Source: Streptomyces cellostaticus (GTDB taxonomy: Bacteria; Actinomycetota; Actinomycetes; Streptomycetales; Streptomycetaceae). Taken from it: a stretch of 64,000 nt of DNA. The notes beneath the pieces are model-generated. The model did not search any database, had not been told where the DNA came from, and saw nothing but the letters and a program-made list of their open reading frames with translations. Numbering within the stretch: position 1 is the stretch's first letter; each line of letters opens with the position of its first letter. Made by a program: the position numbers and the translations under genes. The stretch is taken from the NCBI RefSeq assembly GCF_001513965.1, contig NZ_KQ948030.1, positions 151,448 through 215,447 on the forward strand, read 5' to 3'. Below are positions 17,752 through 25,150 of the stretch, one piece after another.

Positions 17752-18612
17752 TCAGGTCTTCCTGTGGAGCCGTTGCGGGCCCCCGGCGGCGGGCTTCAGG
17801 GTGCGGAGAACGTCGGACACGCGCGTGTAGACACCAGGGCTGCCCGGCCGCCCACAGCCGCTCCCCCAGGACACGAGCCCGATCAGTCGTCCAGAGGCCA
17901 CCAGAGGGCCCCCACTGTCGCCCTGGCAGGCGTCCGGCCCGCCCGCGGTCTCTCCGGCGCAGAGCATGGAGTCGGCCCGGAAGGTCCCCTCTGGGCCGCC
18001 CGGATAGGCGCGGGCACAGAGATCGTCGCCCAGCACGTGGACGCGTGCGCCGTGCAGCCCGCGCGCGTAGGCACCGCCGCCGGTCGTGTCACCCCATCCG
18101 GATACCAGGGCCTCCGTCCCGGCTCTGTACGCCGGGTCGCCCGCGGGCGCCATGGCCACGACGGCACTCTGCGGCAGCGGTTCGGCGAGAGTGAGAACGG
18201 CGAAGTCACCGGAGTTGGCCGCGGCGTCGTAGCGCGGATTGACCCGGGCGTCCTGTACGGCGATCTCAGCGCCCTCGGTCCCGAGCAGGTCGGTACGGCC
18301 CGTTATGACCTTGAGGTCGGGCATCTGGTTCGGCGGGGCCCCCAGGACCTCCTCGGCCAGGCAGTGGGCCGCGGTGAGCACGGTGGTCCGCGTGACCGCC
18401 ACGCCACCGCAGAACTGCCCTGCCCGCGTTCCCCCGAACCGGGCACGGCTGGACAGTGCCACCGTCCACGGGGCGGCGGAGACGTCGATCGGAAACCCCC
18501 CGACGACAACGCTGTCGGCGGCCGCCTGGGCCGCTCCCATCAGGGGTATGGCGGTCATGGTGGCCGCCATGGCAAGCGGCCGGATCAGTGTCCGGACAAC
18601 GGAACGGCGCAT
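17752..18612 (-). CDS. Secreted trypsin-like serine protease (S1)
   Basis: This 286-residue secreted protease has a basic N-terminus (MRRSVVRTLIRP), a hydrophobic core and an AQAAADS-type signal peptidase site near residue 32. The S1 chymotrypsin fold follows, with VVGG-like mature start VVVGGFPID, catalytic His in VLTAAHCL, Asp in SGDFAVLTLAEPLP and Ser in CQGDSGGPLVASG. Asp six residues before the catalytic Ser (DACQGDSGGP) indicates trypsin-like Arg/Lys specificity. Only a very short pro-segment is visible. It lies between parE's small neighbour and hrdB and is transcribed toward the 17695 terminator. Confidence 0.93.
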   Translation of the reverse strand: MRRSVVRTLIRPLAMAATMTAIPLMGAAQAAADSVVVGGFPIDVSAAPWTVALSSRARFGGTRAGQFCGGVAVTRTTVLTAAHCLAEEVLGAPPNQMPDLKVITGRTDLLGTEGAEIAVQDARVNPRYDAAANSGDFAVLTLAEPLPQSAVVAMAPAGDPAYRAGTEALVSGWGDTTGGGAYARGLHGARVHVLGDDLCARAYPGGPEGTFRADSMLCAGETAGGPDACQGDSGGPLVASGRLIGLVSWGSGCGRPGSPGVYTRVSDVLRTLKPAAGGPQRLHRKT

Positions 18613-18735
18613 GCAGACTCCTCACTCCGGGGTGGTCCTGGGACACCCAGAGTCATCCACGTCGTGGCTGTGCGCAGCACGAAGACCCGGCCCCCGCGTG
18701 GGGAACCGGGCCTTCGCCGTCCGTACGACCTGGAC

Positions 18736-20277
18736 CTAGTCGAGGTAGTCGCGCAGCACCTGCGAACGCGACGGGTGGCGCAGCTTCGACATGGTCTTGG
18801 ACTCGATCTGGCGGATGCGCTCACGCGTCACGCCGTACACCTTGCCGATCTCGTCGAGGGTCTTCGGCTGACCGTCGGTGAGACCGAAACGCATGGAGAC
18901 GACGCCGGCCTCGCGCTCGGACAGGGTGTCCAGAACAGAATGCAGCTGCTCCTGCAGAAGCGTGAAGCTGACGGCGTCCGCGGGAACGACGGCCTCGGAG
19001 TCCTCGATGAGGTCACCGAACTCGCTGTCGCCGTCCTCACCCAGCGGGGTGTGCAGGGAGATGGGCTCGCGGCCGTACTTCTGGACCTCGATGACCTTCT
19101 CCGGGGTCATGTCGAGTTCCTTGGCCAGTTCCTCCGGGGTGGGCTCGCGGCCCAGGTCCTGGAGCATCTGGCGCTGCACGCGCGCGAGCTTGTTGATGAC
19201 CTCGACCATGTGCACCGGGATACGGATGGTGCGAGCCTGGTCGGCCATGGCACGGGTGATCGCCTGGCGGATCCACCAAGTGGCGTAGGTGGAGAACTTG
19301 TAACCCTTGGTGTAGTCGAACTTCTCGACCGCGCGGATCAGACCGAGGTTGCCCTCCTGGATGAGGTCCAGGAAGAGCATGCCGCGGCCCGTGTACCGCT
19401 TGGCCAGGGAGACCACCAGACGGAGGTTGGCCTCCAGGAGGTGGTTCTTGGCGCGGCGGCCGTCCTCCGCGATGATCTCCAGCTCCCGCTTCAGCTTCGG
19501 CGCGAGCTTGTCGGAGTTGGCGAGCTTGTCCTCGGCGAACAGACCCGCCTCGATGCGTTTGGCCAGCTCGACCTCCTGCTCGGCATTGAGCAGGGGGACC
19601 TTGCCGATCTGCTTGAGGTAGTCCTTGACCGGGTCGGCCGTGGCGCCGGCCGCGGCGACCTGCTGGGCGGGCGCGTCGTCCTCGTCCTCGTCGGACAGGA
19701 CGAAGCCCGCGCTCTCGGCACCCTCGGGCTCGTCGGCGACCTTGGTGTCCTCGAGGACCTCTTCCTCGAGAAGCTCGGCGTCGTCCTTCTTGGCCGTGGT
19801 CTTCTTGGCGGCCGTCTTCTTGGCGACGGTCTTCTTCACGGCCGCCTTCTTGGCGGCCGTCTTCTTGGCGGCGGCCTTCTTGGCCGTTCCGGCTTCCTCG
19901 GCGGGATCGTCGGCGAACGAAGCGGCGGGCGTAGCCGGGGCGGCCGTGGTGGCGGTGGCCTTCCTGGTGGTCACCGTCTTCGCCGCGACCGTCTTGGTGG
20001 CGGTGCGCTTCGCCGGACTCTTCGCTGCGACGCTCTTTCGGGTGCGCTTGGGCTCTGCTGCACTGACCATCAGCGTCACACCCTCTTCCTCAAGGATCTG
20101 GTTGAGGCTGCGCAGTACGTTCTTCCACTGAGTGGCCGGAATCTGGTCAGCTTCGAAGGCCCGACGCACATCGTCGCCGGCGATCTGCCCCTCAGCCTTT
20201 CCCCGCTCAATGAGCGCCATGACAGAGACGGACTCGGCGATCTCCGGCGGGAGCGTACGGGATGTGCTGGCCGACAC
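18736..20277 (-). CDS. hrdB: Principal RNA polymerase sigma factor HrdB
   Basis: This 513-residue sigma-70 group 1 factor is very close to the length I recall for streptomycete HrdB. Region 1.1-like residues 1-70 are followed by a Lys/Ala/Thr-rich low-complexity insert (about 75-165, repeated AKK units) and an acidic stretch (165-203). Region 1.2 starts at DPVKDYLKQIG, regions 2.1-2.4 hold LRLVVSLAKRYTGRGMLF, DLIQEGNLGLIRAVEKFDY and YATWWIRQAITRAM, and region 4.2 holds TLDEIGKVYGVTRERIRQIE. The GTG at 20277 starts MSASTSRTLPPEIAES. Further in-frame sequence upstream is not supported. It is essential for housekeeping transcription. Its promoter region holds AAGCGGTCA repeats. Confidence 0.97.
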   Translation of the reverse strand: MSASTSRTLPPEIAESVSVMALIERGKAEGQIAGDDVRRAFEADQIPATQWKNVLRSLNQILEEEGVTLMVSAAEPKRTRKSVAAKSPAKRTATKTVAAKTVTTRKATATTAAPATPAASFADDPAEEAGTAKKAAAKKTAAKKAAVKKTVAKKTAAKKTTAKKDDAELLEEEVLEDTKVADEPEGAESAGFVLSDEDEDDAPAQQVAAAGATADPVKDYLKQIGKVPLLNAEQEVELAKRIEAGLFAEDKLANSDKLAPKLKRELEIIAEDGRRAKNHLLEANLRLVVSLAKRYTGRGMLFLDLIQEGNLGLIRAVEKFDYTKGYKFSTYATWWIRQAITRAMADQARTIRIPVHMVEVINKLARVQRQMLQDLGREPTPEELAKELDMTPEKVIEVQKYGREPISLHTPLGEDGDSEFGDLIEDSEAVVPADAVSFTLLQEQLHSVLDTLSEREAGVVSMRFGLTDGQPKTLDEIGKVYGVTRERIRQIESKTMSKLRHPSRSQVLRDYLD

Positions 20278-20586
20278 GAACAACCTCTCGGAACGTTGGA
20301 AAACGGCTTCCGGCCCCGTCCACAGTGGACAGGAGCCGACCACCGGCCTGGGGATGGGCCGACGGAGCGGGCGGGGCCGGGAAGATGCACAGCGCCTGTC
20401 ATGGCGTCCGTATTCCCTCCGCGGCTGTCACCTCTTAGGTCATCGCGTTGTCCGCACGAGCGTTACGCCCAATCTGCGTGGCCCGAGTCACACCCCGTAA
20501 GCGGTCAAAAGCGGTCAGGTATAGGCAAAGAAGGTCACCCATGGACTGACCGGGCCCGCTCCGCCTGCCGCGGCGGCCCGCCGCGT
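20278..20586 (-). promoter_or_regulatory. hrdB promoter/leader region with AAGCGGTCA repeats
   Basis: The 310 bp upstream of hrdB carry no gene. Two exact AAGCGGTCA copies lie at 20499-20507 and 20509-20517, so on the hrdB strand this reads TGACCGCTT twice in tandem. A TATACC hexamer (hrdB strand, about 20521) is a possible -10 element, and a GGGAAT near 20415 could be part of a stress-sigma promoter. No promoter can be fixed by eye. Confidence 0.4.
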
Positions 20587-20629
20587 CGCCGGGCCCCACC
20601 GGATTCCAAGGATCCGATGGGGCCCGGCG
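20587..20629 (-). terminator. Terminator hairpin downstream of the GntR-family gene
   Basis: An 18-bp stem with one wobble pair (CGCCGGGCCCCACCGGAT against ATCCGATGGGGCCCGGCG) and a seven-base loop lies between the stop at 20712 and the hrdB promoter region. It separates hrdB transcription from the upstream gene. Confidence 0.8.
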
Positions 20630-20711
20630 ACGGCCGGTTTCCCTCGCCCGGCGCCGCCACGAGCACCACCAGAGCGCGGCACACCGGCGACCGCCCCGTC
20701 TTCGGTACGGC

Positions 20712-21599
20712 TCAGTGCTCCCGCGGGGCTGGAACCACGCGCTCCACCTCAGGGTGGACGGTCAGCAGTTGACGCATGGCCGCCTCCGCCGCCGTCCCGT
20801 CGCCGCTGCCGAGCGCGTCGACGATCCGCGCGTGCAGCGCGAGGGAGCCCTCGTTCGGTCGGTCACAGCCGGTGACCGGGCCGCCGGAGACCTGGAGGGC
20901 GGCCGAGACGATCCCGGAGAGATGCTCCAGCATGCGGTTGCCCGCGATCTGGATGAGCAGGGTGTGGAACTCGGTGTCGGCGCGCGAGAAGGTCAGTGTG
21001 TCGCCCTGCGCCATGGCATGGCTCATGATCTCAACCATGTCGGAGAGGCGCTGCTGCACCTCCTCGCGTCCGTGTCCGGCGGCGAGGCGGGCGGCGAGGG
21101 GCTCGATCGTCCAGCGCAGCTCGCTCAGCTCGCGGCGCTGGTCGTCGCGCTGCGGCCCGAAGGCCCGCCACTCGATGATGTCCGGATCCAGGAGGTTCCA
21201 GTCACTGACGGGCCGCACGCGGGTGCCGACGTTCGGGCGGGCGCTGACGAGGCCCTTGGCCTCCAGGACACGGAGGGACTCGCGGACGACGGTACGGGAG
21301 ACCTCGAAGCGCTGGCCGATCTCCTCGGGCACCAGCGGGCGGTCCGCCCCCAGGTCGCCGGAGACGATCATCTGACCCAGCTGCTGGACGAGTTGGCCGT
21401 GCAGTCCGCGTCCGCGGCTGCCCGCGGCGCGCCGGCCCACGCGGCCCAGCTCGGGGTCCGCTCCGTCCCAGGCGGGCGCTCCGACGCGGTCGGCCACCGG
21501 CGCCTCGGCGTAGGGGTAGCGGTCGAGTTCGCCCGGGCCGGTCAGACCTGAGTCTGCGGAGCGGGCGGCGGTCATCATGGTGTGCGCAAGGGTACTCAC
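20712..21599 (-). CDS. GntR-family transcriptional regulator, FadR subgroup
   Basis: This regulator has about 295 residues. An N-terminal disordered segment of roughly 60 residues is followed by the GntR winged helix (LHGQLVQQLGQMIVSGDL, LVPEEIGQRFEVSRTVVRES, LRVLEAKGLVSARPNVGTRV). An all-helical FCD ligand/metal-binding domain completes it, with TEFHTLLIQIAGNRMLEHLS and a final His-containing helix. Together these mark the FadR/FCD subgroup, which usually senses carboxylic acids. GTG 21599 is taken as the start because translation further upstream has no support. It stands alone between hrdB and an ABC-fusion gene; no operator was identified. Confidence 0.88.
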   Translation of the reverse strand: MSTLAHTMMTAARSADSGLTGPGELDRYPYAEAPVADRVGAPAWDGADPELGRVGRRAAGSRGRGLHGQLVQQLGQMIVSGDLGADRPLVPEEIGQRFEVSRTVVRESLRVLEAKGLVSARPNVGTRVRPVSDWNLLDPDIIEWRAFGPQRDDQRRELSELRWTIEPLAARLAAGHGREEVQQRLSDMVEIMSHAMAQGDTLTFSRADTEFHTLLIQIAGNRMLEHLSGIVSAALQVSGGPVTGCDRPNEGSLALHARIVDALGSGDGTAAEAAMRQLLTVHPEVERVVPAPREH

Positions 21600-21761
21600 G
21601 GATCCTTTGTCGGCGCCGCCTCCAACTCCCTTGAGGTCTTTGGTGAAAAGCACACGAAAGGGTGATCGCTCACCCCGTCGCAATTGACGCCTTATCGGAA
21701 AGAAACGGGCTTTCTCCGGGGAGTTGTGCACACAGCGGGACCGGAAGCGCACGGACGCCTG

Positions 21762-24104
21762 TCACCGGACCCTGGTGCGCAGCGTCGTGAGCACGTACGC
21801 GCACCCCAGCGCGGCGAGCGACAACGCCATCGCACCGCCGACGGGTTGGGCGACGACCCGGGCCACGCCGAGCAGATAGCGCTCTCCTCCGAACGGCCAC
21901 TGCAAGAGGAAGACCTCCCGCATCCGCAGGGGCAGGCCGGCCGCCGTCGGCACGGTCTGCCCCTGCAGTGCCTTGTGCACGAGAGGGACGACGAGAACGG
22001 GTACGGCAAGGACGGTGGCGAGACCCGCCGTAGCGGACCGGAAGACGCCGGCCGCCAGAACCCCGGCCCAGGCACAACCGGTCACCAGCCCGAACCAACT
22101 CACGCTCAGCGAAAGCCAGTCCGAGGGAACTTGCGTGAGCTCCCGTCCGTAGACGAGGTAGAGCACTTCGGCGTCGCAGCCCATGGTGAGGAAGGCCAGC
22201 ATCACGGCGGTGGCCCCGGAGACGAGGAGCTTGGCGGTGAGCAGTCCCAGCCGACGGGGCACGGTTCCACGGTCCGCCGCCAGCGCGGGGTGGCGGAACT
22301 CGTCTCCGAAGGCCAGCGCACCGAGCAGCCCCGCCGCGAGCGCCGCGGGCGGCAGCGGCAGCTCCCGCGGCCACGCGGCGAACAGCCGCGCCTGCGGGGT
22401 GTGACCGACCCGCGCCAGGATCACGGCGGTGAGCACGGACACCACCAGCACGGCCCCACAGGTGAGGAAGCCGGTGCCGATTCCGGTGGCACGCCGCAGT
22501 TCGTAGCGCAGCGGGCGTAGGGGGCTGGGGGCGGGGCGGACGGAGATGGGGGGCGGGAGGGGGGACAGGTCGTCGAGGATACGCGTCACTTCGGGGCGCG
22601 AAGGATGCCCGGCCTGAGGTTGACGGCTGCCCGACTTCCGGGCCTCCGGATTCCGGGCACCGGGAACGGTCGCACCGGCCGCCCGCGCGCCGACGGCCGT
22701 GCGCGTCGCGCCGGGGCGCTGCTCCGGGTCGGCGCAGCCCCCCGGGGGGCCGGCCTCCGGTGCGGCTGAAGCAGGCCGGCCGCCGACTGCGATCGCAGGC
22801 CCGCCGACGGAAGAAGCACCGTCGCCGCTGTCTGCTGCGTCCGCACCGGAGGCGGCGTCAGAGGACGTGTGGTCGGCATCGGAGGCGGCGTCGGGCTGCG
22901 GCGGCCCGGTTACGGGGGTGCCCTCAGCGATCCCCACGTGGTCCGGCACGGACTCGTGGCCGTGGGATCCCCCGAGCGACGACCGGTCGCCGCCGAGGCC
23001 CTGCTCCGGCTCCGCCTCCGGCGTCGGGACGTCGGACACCGCCCGCTCCTGCTCCTCGACGAGGCTGGGCGCCGCCTGCACACATTCCGAGGCGCGCTCC
23101 TCCGGCAAGGAGCCAGGGGCAGCTTGTGACCAGTCATCCGGCACACAGTCCGGTGCGGGCTGCTCCCGTCCGCCCGTCACCACCTCACCGGCCGCGCCCA
23201 TCCCGTCCCCGGGTCCCCCTTCCGTGCCGGGCCCCATGTCACCGACCTCGTCCGCGAGTTGGTGGACGAGAATGCCGTGACGGAACGCGATCTCGCCGAC
23301 GTCGGCGGTCGTACTGCCGTACACGGAGAGGCGGTTGCCTTCTTCCCGCACGACCTCGACCGACCGCCGGGCGGTGCGCGCCTCCTTGGTGAGCAGGGCC
23401 GCGAGGCGGGCGGCGTGGGGGCTGCGGACGGCCACGCGCGGTCGCAGCCGGGTGCGGGCGAACTCCCTGGCCTCCTGGTCGGCGACGAGTCTGCCGCCGT
23501 CGAGGGTGACGACCCGGTCGGCCGTGCGAGCGGCCTCCTTGGAGTCGGCCGTCGTGAACAGCACAGTGCCGCCCTGGGAGGCGTGTGCCCGCAACATGCC
23601 GTGCAGCCAGCGCGCCTCACGGGCGGAGAGACCGGCAGCGGGGTCGTCCAGCACGAGCGTGTGCGGGTCGGGCAGCAGGGCGCAGGCCAGTCCGAGTCTG
23701 CGGTCCATGCCGTGCGAGAGGGTGCCGAGGCGTTCCTCGCGGAGGCTGACGAGGCCGACCGCTTCGAGGACCTCGTCGGCGCGCCGGGCGGGAACGCCCG
23801 TTGCCGCGCACAGCATGCGCAGGTGGCCGCGGACCGAGCGGGCCGGATGACCGGGTACGTCACCGAGGAGCACGCCGACTTCCCGCGCCGGGTGAGCGAT
23901 GCGGTGCAGGGGCCGGCCCCTGAAGTAGGTGATGCCGCGACCTTGTTGGAGTTCGAGCATCAGTCTGAGCGCGGTCGTCTTGCCCGCGCGCGTCGCCCCG
24001 AGGAGCGCGGTGACATCGCCGGCGCGCGCCTCGAAGGAGACGTCGTCGACGGCGAGCGGGTGCGCCTTGCGGGCATTGCTGGTCAGTCCGAAGGCCTGGA
24101 TCAC
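21762..24104 (-). CDS. ABC exporter-like protein: ATPase fused to permease through a long linker
   Basis: This 780-residue single-chain ABC-2-type transporter has the ATPase at the N-terminus: Walker A GATRAGKTTAL, signature-like LSHGMDRRLGLA and Walker B LVLDDPAAGLS. Residues about 280-520 form a low-complexity linker rich in Ala, Pro, Gly, Ser and Glu. The C-terminal 260 residues hold about six transmembrane segments, including GFLTCGAVLVVSVLTAVILA and GGAMALSLAALGCAYVL. The signature lacks the usual LSGGQ, and the H-loop position reads LFTTADSKEA without His, so ATPase activity may be weak or lost. It starts at GTG 24104 with a TATCTT element just upstream, possibly leaderless. Confidence 0.82.
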   Translation of the reverse strand: MIQAFGLTSNARKAHPLAVDDVSFEARAGDVTALLGATRAGKTTALRLMLELQQGRGITYFRGRPLHRIAHPAREVGVLLGDVPGHPARSVRGHLRMLCAATGVPARRADEVLEAVGLVSLREERLGTLSHGMDRRLGLACALLPDPHTLVLDDPAAGLSAREARWLHGMLRAHASQGGTVLFTTADSKEAARTADRVVTLDGGRLVADQEAREFARTRLRPRVAVRSPHAARLAALLTKEARTARRSVEVVREEGNRLSVYGSTTADVGEIAFRHGILVHQLADEVGDMGPGTEGGPGDGMGAAGEVVTGGREQPAPDCVPDDWSQAAPGSLPEERASECVQAAPSLVEEQERAVSDVPTPEAEPEQGLGGDRSSLGGSHGHESVPDHVGIAEGTPVTGPPQPDAASDADHTSSDAASGADAADSGDGASSVGGPAIAVGGRPASAAPEAGPPGGCADPEQRPGATRTAVGARAAGATVPGARNPEARKSGSRQPQAGHPSRPEVTRILDDLSPLPPPISVRPAPSPLRPLRYELRRATGIGTGFLTCGAVLVVSVLTAVILARVGHTPQARLFAAWPRELPLPPAALAAGLLGALAFGDEFRHPALAADRGTVPRRLGLLTAKLLVSGATAVMLAFLTMGCDAEVLYLVYGRELTQVPSDWLSLSVSWFGLVTGCAWAGVLAAGVFRSATAGLATVLAVPVLVVPLVHKALQGQTVPTAAGLPLRMREVFLLQWPFGGERYLLGVARVVAQPVGGAMALSLAALGCAYVLTTLRTRVR

Positions 24105-24261
24105 CTACAGCAAGATAGCGTGTAATGTCCTCTTTTTCCGGTATAACCCGACCTGTCATGCGGTGACGTCCGACCAGAGGGGCTTATGTCCGCCATTGGA
24201 CGGATCGAGCCTCGGCGCACGCCTGCGGCTCCGGCAGCCAGGTGCCGCGAGAGTCGGGCTC

Positions 24262-25020
24262 TCAGACCTCGGGGCGGAGCATCGGAGGGTTGAGCAGGGT
24301 GGCGCCGCCGGCGCGGAAGAGCTGGGCCGGCCGACCTCCCTGCCGGGTGGTCGTGCCTCCCGTCGGAACGAGGAATCCTGGGGTTCCGGTGACCTTGCGG
24401 TGGAAGTTGCGCGGGTCGAGGGCCACGCCCCACACCGCCTCGTAGACCCGGCGCAGCTCCCCGACGGTGAACTCGGGCGGGCAGAACGCGGTGGCCAGCG
24501 ACGAGTACTCGATCTTGGAGCGTGCCCGCTCGACTCCGTCGGCGAGGATCTGGGCGTGGTCGAAGGCGAGGGGTGCCACGGGTTCGCCGTCGCGGCCGTA
24601 TCCGCCTTGCTGGAGCAGTTCCTCGACCGGCGCCCAGCGCGCGTTGCTCGCGTCGCCGCCCGCCCGGGGAGCGGGCAGGTCCGGGGCGAGGGCGAGGTGC
24701 GCCACGCTGACCACGCGCATCCGCGGGTCCCGCTTCGGGTCGCCGTAGGTGGCGAGCTGTTCCAGGTGGGCGCCGTTGTCCTGGGCGGGAACCGCGGGAT
24801 CGTGGGCGCGCAGCCCGGTCTCCTCGGCCAGCTCACGCGCTGCCGCCTGGGTCAGGTCCTCGTCGGCCCGCACGAAGCCGCCAGGCAGCGCCCAGCGCCC
24901 CTGGAACGGCGGCTCGCCCCTGCGTACCGCCAGCGCGCACAGGGCATGGCGGCGCACGGTCAGCACGACCAGGTCCACGGTGACGGCGAAGGGCGGAAAG
25001 GCTGACGGGTCGTAGGGCAT
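24262..25020 (-). CDS. Nudix-domain protein with C-terminal winged helix (NrtR-like)
   Basis: This 252-residue protein has a complete Nudix box, GGFVRADEDLTQAAARELAE followed by ETGL, matching GX5EX7REUXEEXGU. The N-terminal Nudix domain is followed by a winged-helix region of about 80 residues (CPPEFTVGELRRVYEAVWG and NFHRKVTGTPGFLVP). This layout is that of NrtR-type ADP-ribose-sensing regulators of NAD metabolism and related hydrolases. The catalytic Nudix residues are all present, so enzymatic action on nucleoside diphosphate derivatives remains possible. It is monocistronic here, with no NAD genes adjacent, so the regulatory role is inference. Confidence 0.88.
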   Translation of the reverse strand: MPYDPSAFPPFAVTVDLVVLTVRRHALCALAVRRGEPPFQGRWALPGGFVRADEDLTQAAARELAEETGLRAHDPAVPAQDNGAHLEQLATYGDPKRDPRMRVVSVAHLALAPDLPAPRAGGDASNARWAPVEELLQQGGYGRDGEPVAPLAFDHAQILADGVERARSKIEYSSLATAFCPPEFTVGELRRVYEAVWGVALDPRNFHRKVTGTPGFLVPTGGTTTRQGGRPAQLFRAGGATLLNPPMLRPEV

Positions 25021-25150
25021 GCGGCGATCATAGTCGTCTGCCTGACGATAAACACTCCCTTCGTGAGCCGCATCGGTGGCCGATCCGCTTCGTTCCGGTA
25101 TGGGCCGCAGGGTCTGCGCCCAATCGTCGTGCCGGTCGCGTCGTACGAGG

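Noticed and set aside
17692..20772. A 1026-codon open frame antisense to the protease and hrdB genes
   Set aside because: It is the mirror frame of strongly supported genes, is low-complexity and has no family resemblance; a known effect of high third-position GC.
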